Shown here: one piece after another, positions 1 through 5,292 of the stretch | How positions within the stretch are numbered: position 1 is the first letter of the stretch | Layout: each line of letters opens with the position of its first letter | Source: Schleiferiaceae bacterium | GTDB lineage: Bacteria; Bacteroidota; Bacteroidia; Flavobacteriales; Schleiferiaceae | Length of the DNA: 5,292 nucleotides | Direction of reading: 5' to 3' | Assembly (NCBI GenBank): GCA_025210575.1 | Contig: JAOARK010000262.1 | Coordinates: forward strand, 1 to 5,292 | Translations under genes and position numbers: made by a program | The notes under the pieces: generated by a model | Database searches by the model: none | Told to the model about the DNA's origin: nothing | The model's input: the letters and a program-made list of their open reading frames with translations, nothing else

Positions 1-3000
1 ATTCTGGTGATGGTTTTTCTACCTGGGTTGGTCCTTATACTACAAGAACATTATGTGGTGCTTTTGTAGCTCCTTATTCGAATGATTGGGATCATTTGAC
101 TGGTAAAGCAGAAGATTTTTGTTGGAAATCTCATAGAAATGGCGGCACAACAGGTGTAGCAAAGTCTAATCAGCCTGGAGCTGCATATGCTATACAACCT
201 AATTCTGCTCCAAGTTTTTATAGAATTGCCAATGGTTCTAACCCGAATGGCGTTTTCATGATTAGCCCGGAGTTTTCTGATTTAGATTCAAATGTTAATC
301 AGATTCGTTTCTATGCTTCCCAAACAGGTGGATCAGCTGCAAAACATTTAATTATTGGTACGCTAGAAAACAGAGATAGTTTAAATACTTTTAGCCTAGT
401 AGACACAATTTACCCTGTTAGAAATAGTGCAATGGTAGAATATGTGGTTGTTTTAGATTCTGTGCCTACAGGTCATAAACACATTGCATTTGTCAACGAT
501 GGTTCTGTGCCGAGCATTTTCTTTGGTATAGACAATTTTAAATATGAGGCTATTCCAGCATGTACCGCGCCAACAGCGCTTAATGCAAGTCATATTGAAG
601 CAACTTCTGCCCTTATAACCTGGACAGCTGGAGGGAGCGCAGGGTTATGGAATGTAGAATATGGCCCATCTGGTTTTACCCAGGGCACAGGCGTAGTTAC
701 AGGTTTAACGGTTGCTAAAGATTCTTTAACTGGCTTGCTAAGCAATACATGCTATGATTACTATGTACAAGAAGATTGTGGAAACAACCAGAGTACATGG
801 TTTGGCCCCTACACTTTTTGCACACCTTGTGCGGTAATAACAGCACCCTATACCGAAAACTTTGGTCAACCTGATTTTGTGAGTACAACAGGGTTTCCTT
901 ACAACAGTACAATGGATGATTGTTGGACAGTTTGGCCAAACAATACGCAAAACCAAAATTCTTACAAATGGGTTGTTAAGAATGGTAGCACCGCATCCTC
1001 AAGCACCGGACCTCATAAAGGATACGGGGGTTCTGGCCAATATGTTTATACCGAAGCTTCAAACTCTGGTACAAATGCATTCTTGAAAACCCCTACAATA
1101 GACTTCTCTAATTTGAACAATCCAACCCTTACTTTCTATTACCATATGTATGGGTCGAACATGGGTACATTAACCGTGAGGTACATGCATGATACCATTA
1201 AAGATACCATTGCGGTTATTAGTGGGCAACAACATACCTCTGATACGGCTAGCTGGACATTGCATTATGTTGATTTAACTTCATACAAACAAATGCCTGG
1301 CGAAATTCAATTTATAGGAACACGTGGCTCTGGGTTTAGAAGCGACATGGCAATAGATGCGATAACGATTGATGAAGCCATTTGTTTTGATCCGAACAGT
1401 TTAGGAACCACTGCTATAGGTACATTTACAGCCGACCTTTCATGGATAGGCTCCGCATCTGCACAAGAGTTTTATGTGGAATATGGGGCACAAGGATTTA
1501 TGCAAGGCTCAGGAATTGGTACACTTGATACTGTGGCCACCAATGCTCATCAATTAACAGGATTATCAGCGGATTCATGTTATGACTATTACGTAGCCTC
1601 TGGTTGTGGTGCAAGTGGAATTAGCAACTGGGTTGGTCCATATACCTTCTGTACTTTACCTACTTGCCCTAAGCCAACCGGAATTGTAATCGATAGCATT
1701 GGTATCAATGAGGTCATCTTTAGATGGACCACAGGAGGATCGAGCAACTGGCAATACATGATCACCACAGGGAACCAACCCAATGGAACACCTATCGCAA
1801 CCAGCATAGATTCTATAATGGTTTCTGGATTGAACCCAGCCACCAAATACCGTATTTGGGTGAGAGACAGCTGTAGCGCTAACGACATTAGCCAATGGGC
1901 CGGTCCTAAAACGTTCACAACTAATTGTACCACTTTTTCCATGCCTTTTTCAGAAGACTTCAGCAACATGACCAATAACAATGGTTTAGTGTGTTGGGAC
2001 AGATCTGGAGGAAGCAAAAACTGGAATACCTTTGTTTTCACATCTCCTAGCAACAAGTTAGCTCGTGCCAATTTCTATAGTTGGCAAGCGGGAAATGACG
2101 CTAAGTTTACGTCACCTGAGATCTTTGTGCATACCAATGCACAATTAAAATACAAGTGGACTCATAAGTATTGGTCGCTTTACCCTAACGACTCTATGTA
2201 TGTACTTTCTAGAATAGCAGGTTCAGCAACTTGGGATACAGTAAATGTTCATGGAGGACCTACATTTGATAACCCTTCTCAAACTATTGGAACAGTTCCA
2301 TTAGGAACTCCAATTCAAGAAACTTTTGCGCTACCAGCCAACTACGTTAATAACAACATCGAAATTCAATTCCATGCAGTTTCAGGTTATGGATACGATG
2401 TATATATAGATGATGTAATCGTGGAGCTAGATCCAGCTTTCTTAACCTGCCATGCACCAGACACCTTAAGCTCTTCGAATATTGGTGTTACCGCGGCAGA
2501 TGTTGCCTGGACCAGTGCTAGCAATAGCAACTACCAAATTATGTATGGTCCTGGTTTAACTGCACCGATTGGTGGAACAATGACAACTTCTACAACCAAC
2601 AGTAAAACACTAAGCAACTTGAGTGCGGGAACCAAATACAACTTCTTTGTAAGAGAGATTTGCTCTCCTGGTGATACAAGTTTCTGGAGTGCACAAGGAA
2701 CTTTCAGAACCATGTGTGCGCCAATGCAACTTCCATACAACGAAGATTTTGACGGTGCCAATTTCCCAGCACATAGCAACGGTGTAACATTTACATTGGA
2801 TTCTTGCTGGAGCCGTGAAGGAGCATGGCCAGGGTATAGGTTTGTGATTAGATCTAATGCTACACCTACTGCCTTAACAGGACCTTCTGGTGATGTTGAC
2901 GGTACGGGTAACTTCGCTTATATTGAAGGTAGTGACGGAAGTTCTGGAGACTCTGCTTCTCTGATTACTCCACTGATTGATCTTTCTGCGGCCACGAACC

Positions 3001-4070
3001 CGTATTTAAGATATTACTACCATTTCTATGGTTCCGACATTCAAACCTTCTACGTTTCTGTAGATGACGGGAATGGCTATGTAAATGTGGACACGATTAA
3101 TGGTCAGCAGCACACTTCTGCATCTGCTGCTTGGACAAGCGCAATAGTTGATTTAAGTGCCTTTAACAGCGCTGATGTGAGAATTAAATTCCAAGGTGAA
3201 AGAAGCATTGGTGTACTTGGAGATTTGGCTTTCGATCAACTTTCTGTATTTGATTCTGTGGCTACACCTATTTGTGTTACGCCTACCAACTTCGCCACTT
3301 CTAACATCTATTGTGACAGTATCAATTTGACTTGGGTATCTGACACAGCCACGTTGTTTAGCACTTTGGTTTGGGATACTGCAGGATTCGATCCAACCGT
3401 AAGTGGAAACATTGTAAATACAGCTAGTAGTCCATTTGCTTTACAAGGATTATGGCCGGGTACAACATACGATGTGTACTTGATAGACAGCTGTAATGTT
3501 GGGACGACTAGCCCAATTATGATTCAGTTTACTACTGCAAATGCACCGCTGCCAACAATACAGTATAACTGGCAACAAATGAGTACTACACCAACTAATG
3601 CTGTTGTCGATTTCAACGCTACTGCAAGTAGCAATGGCACTATCTACTCATGGGCAGTGAACAACGGAACCACATTATTAAATGGTGCGAACGTTCAGCA
3701 CACTTATACTCAAAATGGCTCAGATACTGTTCACTTACAGGTGATCAACGGCTGTGGTTCATCTGACACGAGTTTTGTTGTAACTATTCAAGGCATTGAC
3801 ATTAAAGAATCATTGCTTTCTAGATCGCTTAAACTTTATCCAAATCCAAATGATGGTAAGTTCAGAGTAAGCTTTGAATTAGAAGGACTGAAAAGTGTGG
3901 AGTTAAATGTGAGCAATGCACTTGGACAAAATGTATATCACAAATCTTTAGGAAATATTGCGGGTCAGCGAAATGAGGATATTGACCTAGCCAATCTCCC
4001 AAAAGGTATGTATGTTCTTCAGGTTAATGCCAACGGACAAGAATCGAAAATTCGCTTTGTTGTTCAATAG
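1..4070 (+). CDS. Large modular T9SS-secreted adhesin-like protein (Fn3, MAM/cleaved-adhesin and PKD-like modules, C-terminal sorting domain), 5' partial
   Basis: The frame is open from the first complete codon at position 3, so the gene starts left of the window and 1355 residues are visible. An apparent TTG start at 96 lies inside a module and is not a real start. Visible modules (residue = nt/3) are: Fn3 tail 1-17; jelly roll J1 18-186, cleaved-adhesin-like; Fn3 187-276; MAM-like M2 277-460; Fn3 461-554 and 555-641; jelly roll J3 642-815; Fn3 816-905; MAM-like M4 906-1090; Fn3 1091-1181; PKD-like 1182-1264; sorting domain 1265-1355. The Fn3 modules show the G-L-x-x-x-T/C-x-Y-x-x-Y/W-V signature and paired cysteines. 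M2 and M4 share YYYH/FYYH, GQQHTS and an acidic strand ending. Such proteins are exported by Sec and then T9SS and act at the surface or outside the cell, often in adhesion or gliding, and sometimes carry an N-terminal enzyme. That part is not visible, so ligand and enzymatic activity are unknown. A terminator follows 33 bases after the stop. Confidence 0.9.
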   Translation, partial: SGDGFSTWVGPYTTRTLCGAFVAPYSNDWDHLTGKAEDFCWKSHRNGGTTGVAKSNQPGAAYAIQPNSAPSFYRIANGSNPNGVFMISPEFSDLDSNVNQIRFYASQTGGSAAKHLIIGTLENRDSLNTFSLVDTIYPVRNSAMVEYVVVLDSVPTGHKHIAFVNDGSVPSIFFGIDNFKYEAIPACTAPTALNASHIEATSALITWTAGGSAGLWNVEYGPSGFTQGTGVVTGLTVAKDSLTGLLSNTCYDYYVQEDCGNNQSTWFGPYTFCTPCAVITAPYTENFGQPDFVSTTGFPYNSTMDDCWTVWPNNTQNQNSYKWVVKNGSTASSSTGPHKGYGGSGQYVYTEASNSGTNAFLKTPTIDFSNLNNPTLTFYYHMYGSNMGTLTVRYMHDTIKDTIAVISGQQHTSDTASWTLHYVDLTSYKQMPGEIQFIGTRGSGFRSDMAIDAITIDEAICFDPNSLGTTAIGTFTADLSWIGSASAQEFYVEYGAQGFMQGSGIGTLDTVATNAHQLTGLSADSCYDYYVASGCGASGISNWVGPYTFCTLPTCPKPTGIVIDSIGINEVIFRWTTGGSSNWQYMITTGNQPNGTPIATSIDSIMVSGLNPATKYRIWVRDSCSANDISQWAGPKTFTTNCTTFSMPFSEDFSNMTNNNGLVCWDRSGGSKNWNTFVFTSPSNKLARANFYSWQAGNDAKFTSPEIFVHTNAQLKYKWTHKYWSLYPNDSMYVLSRIAGSATWDTVNVHGGPTFDNPSQTIGTVPLGTPIQETFALPANYVNNNIEIQFHAVSGYGYDVYIDDVIVELDPAFLTCHAPDTLSSSNIGVTAADVAWTSASNSNYQIMYGPGLTAPIGGTMTTSTTNSKTLSNLSAGTKYNFFVREICSPGDTSFWSAQGTFRTMCAPMQLPYNEDFDGANFPAHSNGVTFTLDSCWSREGAWPGYRFVIRSNATPTALTGPSGDVDGTGNFAYIEGSDGSSGDSASLITPLIDLSAATNPYLRYYYHFYGSDIQTFYVSVDDGNGYVNVDTINGQQHTSASAAWTSAIVDLSAFNSADVRIKFQGERSIGVLGDLAFDQLSVFDSVATPICVTPTNFATSNIYCDSINLTWVSDTATLFSTLVWDTAGFDPTVSGNIVNTASSPFALQGLWPGTTYDVYLIDSCNVGTTSPIMIQFTTANAPLPTIQYNWQQMSTTPTNAVVDFNATASSNGTIYSWAVNNGTTLLNGANVQHTYTQNGSDTVHLQVINGCGSSDTSFVVTIQGIDIKESLLSRSLKLYPNPNDGKFRVSFELEGLKSVELNVSNALGQNVYHKSLGNIAGQRNEDIDLANLPKGMYVLQVNANGQESKIRFVVQ
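3..3545 (+). repeat. Protein-level array of alternating Fn3 and jelly-roll modules
   Basis: Module starts, placed at the cysteine that opens most of them, are: J1 54, Fn3 561, M2 831, Fn3 1383, Fn3 1665, J3 1926, Fn3 2448, M4 2718, Fn3 3273, ending near 3545. Fn3 modules are 261-282 bases long and jelly rolls 507-555. The order reads Fn3-J-Fn3-M-Fn3 twice, and matching boundaries lie 1872-1890 bases apart. Copies are alike in protein (GPYTFC, CYDYYV, GQQHTS) but have diverged in DNA, with many synonymous changes, so the duplications are old. No long identical DNA tract was seen by eye. Boundaries are approximate. Confidence 0.7.
3795..4067 (+). other. T9SS C-terminal sorting domain (type A, Por secretion tail) of the adhesin
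   Basis: The last roughly 90 residues have the layout of the type A sorting domain. A short linker leads to LKLYPNPNDGKF (YPNPN at 3837-3851), then a strand with VELNVSNALGQNVY, then LPKGMYVLQV (around 3996-4025), and a basic/hydrophobic end, KIRFVVQ. In this family the domain directs passage through the outer-membrane T9SS translocon and is normally cut off by the PorU sortase. The mature protein is then attached to A-LPS or released. The domain is complete and ends at the stop codon, as required for function. The family match is strong. Whether the mature protein stays cell-bound cannot be read from the sequence. Confidence 0.92.
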
Positions 4071-4103
4071 TTAAATTCCTCATCTAACTAAACTTAACCT
4101 GAG

Positions 4104-4131
4104 AAGAAAGGAGCTTAAGCTCCTTTCTTTT
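4104..4131 (+). terminator. Intrinsic terminator T1 of the adhesin gene
   Basis: An 11-bp stem pairs 4104-4114 with 4119-4129 (AAGAAAGGAGC with GCTCCTTTCTT) around a TTAA loop, followed by T residues to 4131. It begins 33 bases after the adhesin stop, the expected place for the end of that transcript. The U-tract is short and partly inside the stem, so termination may be incomplete, which would fit a second terminator downstream. Confidence 0.8.
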
Positions 4132-4174
4132 AAATACTTGCAATAAAATAGCTTCTCATCTATGCATTGCATTT

Positions 4175-4206
4175 AAAGAGCCACTAAAAAAAGTGGCTCT
4201 TTTTTT
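4175..4206 (+). terminator. Intrinsic terminator T2, tandem to T1
   Basis: An 11-bp stem pairs 4175-4185 with 4192-4202 (AAAGAGCCACT with AGTGGCTCTTT). The loop is six A residues and a run of seven T begins at 4200. The GC-rich core and long T-run make it stronger than T1. Read on the minus strand the same stem is followed only by TTTAAAT, so it might weakly end the convergent kinase transcript too. The main orientation is plus. Confidence 0.85.
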
Positions 4207-4369
4207 ATAATTCTACAAACCATTTTGAAATATGGTCCGTTATAAAGACAAACAATCATGTTTTAATAGCTCCTTCGGGAGTTCATTAGAGTTCTCATAA
4301 AAAGAAAATACGCAGTTTCCCATGAAAACTCTAAGATCTTATTAGCCACCAGTAATGGTGGCTTTTTTT
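4207..4369 (+). ncRNA. Candidate structured small RNA between the convergent genes
   Basis: No convincing gene lies between T2 and the kinase end, yet the plus strand carries three helices in a row. The first is a C(UUCG)G tetraloop hairpin: 4268-4273 pairs with 4278-4283. The second is a long stem, 4286-4298 with 4322-4334, with 12 of 13 positions paired (a single C-A mismatch) and a 23-base A-rich loop. The third is a terminator with a seven-T tail ending at 4369. The UUCG loop is of the stabilising kind only when read on the plus strand, and only the plus strand has a U-tract, so both agree on orientation. The 5' end is unknown. No clear Bacteroidota promoter (TAnnTTTG at -7) was found, the nearest AT-rich candidate being TATAAAGA near 4241. 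It matches no RNA family I can name. It could instead be 3' UTR from readthrough of T1/T2, or chance folding. Confidence 0.4.
4344..4369 (+). terminator. Intrinsic terminator T3, overlapping the kinase stop codon
   Basis: An 8-bp stem pairs AGCCACCA (4344-4351) with TGGTGGCT (4356-4363) around a GTAA loop and is followed by a seven-T run ending at 4369. The T-run is on the plus strand. Read on the minus strand the stem is followed by AATAAGATC, not a U-tract, so it is not a canonical terminator for the kinase gene, although it lies right after its end. It shares the AGCCAC/GTGGCT core of T2. It implies a plus-strand transcript entering from the left, either the candidate small RNA or readthrough from the adhesin. 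Confidence 0.82.
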
Positions 4370-5292
4370 ATAGACTTAAGGTAAAGGTCGTTCCTTGAGA
4401 CACTTGAGAATTGATCTCGATCTGGACACCTAATTTTTCTGAAAACTCTTTTACCAATAGCAGGCCAAGCCCTGTACTTTTTTCTCCAACAGCATCAATA
4501 CTTGCTTCCATATTACCTTGATAAAAAGCCTCAATTTGTTCCTTAGACATACCCACTCCAGTATCGCTAATTTTGATCTGAACGCCCGAATTTTTCTTAG
4601 ATGCAGAAACAATCACTTTTCCATTTTCAGGTGAAAATTTTACTGCATTAAAGGTTAGGTTTCTAATGATGAAACGCAGTAAATCCTCATCCGTTTCCAC
4701 ATAAATATCATCATCTATATCTAACATTATGGAAACATGTTTACGCTCGCTGTGCTGTTTTGTTTGGGTGATGACATTTGTTAATAGATCTACCAAAGAA
4801 ACATTCTTGACATTGATCTGCAATTGGTTGAGATTGTTCTGTGACCATTTCAACAAACTCTCTAAAAGCATACTCGTATTGCCCACTTCGTTTTGAATCA
4901 TTTCAAGATATTTCTCGTATTCATCTGGAGAAATCGCCTTCATTTTGCTGATTTCAATGAGGCTGTTAAACGTATAGAGAGGAGCCCGCAAATCATGCGA
5001 AAGCACGGTAAAGATCTTGTCTTTCACATTGTTCAAAAGCAGTAAGGACCTTGATTTTTTCCGATTTAAGGAAAGAACATAAAACAACCCTACGGACAAA
5101 AGAATCAGCACCGCCAGTGATATGCTCAAAACATAGTTTGTTCTCTTCTGGGCGTCCAGCACCTGATCGCTCAACTTTTTCTCCTTTTCTAAGCTGTTAA
5201 TCGTTTTTTGCTTCTTTTCTGTTTCGAACTTTACATTCAGGTTTTGATATTGCGTTTGCTTTTCAATGGAATTTAGACTGTCGTTAATAGCC
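4368..5292 (-). CDS. Membrane sensor histidine kinase, probably TPR-containing, 5' partial
   Basis: The frame is open from the right edge (first full codon at 5291-5289) to the TAA at 4370-4368, giving 307 visible residues. A TTG at 5174 is internal, because the reading frame and a coiled coil continue upstream of it. Visible parts: a charged coiled coil at residues about 8-50 (FETEKKQKTINSLEKEKK); one transmembrane helix at 53-75 (nt 5135-5067); HisKA with H-box SHDLRAPL, phosphoacceptor His99 (4997-4995); and HATPase_c with N-box Asn215 (4649-4647), DTGVGM at 243-248 and GLGL at 274-277. All catalytic boxes are present, so the kinase should autophosphorylate. In Bacteroidota this coiled-coil/single-helix layout usually follows periplasmic TPR repeats. 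That part is inferred and would lie beyond the window. There is no receiver domain at the C terminus and no response regulator in view, so the signal and partner are unknown. H+4 is Ala rather than Thr/Asn. Confidence 0.92.
   Translation of the reverse strand, partial: AINDSLNSIEKQTQYQNLNVKFETEKKQKTINSLEKEKKLSDQVLDAQKRTNYVLSISLAVLILLSVGLFYVLSLNRKKSRSLLLLNNVKDKIFTVLSHDLRAPLYTFNSLIEISKMKAISPDEYEKYLEMIQNEVGNTSMLLESLLKWSQNNLNQLQINVKNVSLVDLLTNVITQTKQHSERKHVSIMLDIDDDIYVETDEDLLRFIIRNLTFNAVKFSPENGKVIVSASKKNSGVQIKISDTGVGMSKEQIEAFYQGNMEASIDAVGEKSTGLGLLLVKEFSEKLGVQIEINSQVSQGTTFTLSL

Larger units (their letters stand above)
4071..4367. other. Convergent intergenic region, 297 bases
   Basis: This gap separates the two convergent stop codons. 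It holds terminators T1 and T2 (4104-4206), an AT-rich stretch (4207-4267) with an imperfect inverted repeat CCATTTTGAAATATGG at 4220-4235, and two hairpins plus terminator T3 (4268-4369). The spacer between T1 and T2 (4132-4174) shows nothing recognisable. No tRNA, convincing promoter or convincing coding frame was seen. Confidence 0.75.

Noticed and set aside
96..98. TTG as start codon of the large plus-strand protein
   Set aside because: The same frame is open back to position 3 and encodes an Fn3 end (STWVGPYT) and the beginning of the next module. The start must lie left of the window.
1589..2071. 160-residue open frame on the minus strand inside the adhesin gene
   Set aside because: It lies wholly opposite well-supported modules, has no recognisable domain, and is explained by the low stop frequency opposite a long gene. 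The shorter minus-strand frames near 715-956, 1656-1895 and 2531-2779 were rejected for the same reason.
4220..4235. Imperfect inverted repeat CCATTTTGAAATATGG as an operator
   Set aside because: Only four outer pairs plus a few inner A-T pairs match in AT-rich DNA, and no promoter can be placed next to it.
4232..4300. 22-codon plus-strand frame starting MVRYKDKQ
   Set aside because: It is very short, has no ribosome-binding or family evidence, and runs through the UUCG hairpin and the long stem. The RNA structure explains the sequence better. A small peptide is not excluded.
5172..5174. TTG as start codon of the kinase
   Set aside because: The frame continues to the window edge and encodes the coiled coil typical of the family, so this is an internal leucine.
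1..5292. CRISPR array, tRNA or rRNA gene, insertion sequence, or attachment site
   Set aside because: No short regular DNA repeats with spacers, no cloverleaf, no transposase frame and no terminal inverted repeats were seen. The only repeats are the protein-level modules and the terminator hairpins.

Overview
The window most likely comes from a member of the Bacteroidota, probably of the Flavobacteriales type. The evidence is a C-terminal sorting domain of the type IX secretion system (T9SS), a sensor kinase with the coiled-coil-plus-membrane layout typical of Bacteroidota TPR kinases, AT-rich DNA, and no clear Shine-Dalgarno sites. The genus cannot be told from the sequence.

Two convergent genes fill almost everything, and both run off the window. 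Positions 1-4070 (+) hold the last 1355 residues of a very large secreted modular protein. It alternates jelly-roll (cleaved-adhesin/MAM-like) modules with fibronectin type III (Fn3) modules, followed by one PKD-like module and a T9SS type A sorting domain. Positions 5292-4368 (-) hold the C-terminal 307 residues of a membrane sensor histidine kinase: coiled coil, one transmembrane helix, HisKA and HATPase_c. Its N-terminal part, inferred to be TPR repeats, lies beyond the right edge.

The 297-base gap between the genes (4071-4367) is unusually structured. Two intrinsic terminators in tandem follow the adhesin (4104-4131 and 4175-4206). Next comes an AT-rich stretch, then a C(UUCG)G tetraloop hairpin (4268-4283), a 13-position stem with one mismatch (4286-4334), and a third plus-strand terminator (4344-4369). 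The U-tract of that third terminator overlaps the kinase stop codon by two bases. Since two terminators already serve the adhesin, the third suggests a small plus-strand RNA of about 100-160 nt between the genes. It would be antisense to the kinase 3' end or 3' UTR. No promoter could be fixed, so this remains a candidate.

The two proteins have no demonstrated functional link. The adhesin is predicted to be exported through the Sec and T9SS pathways and to sit on the cell surface or be released. The kinase is predicted to be in the inner membrane and to signal to a response regulator that is not in the window. The adhesin modules also show a doubled five-domain order with a spacing of about 1.88 kb, which is the main structural curiosity of the coding part.
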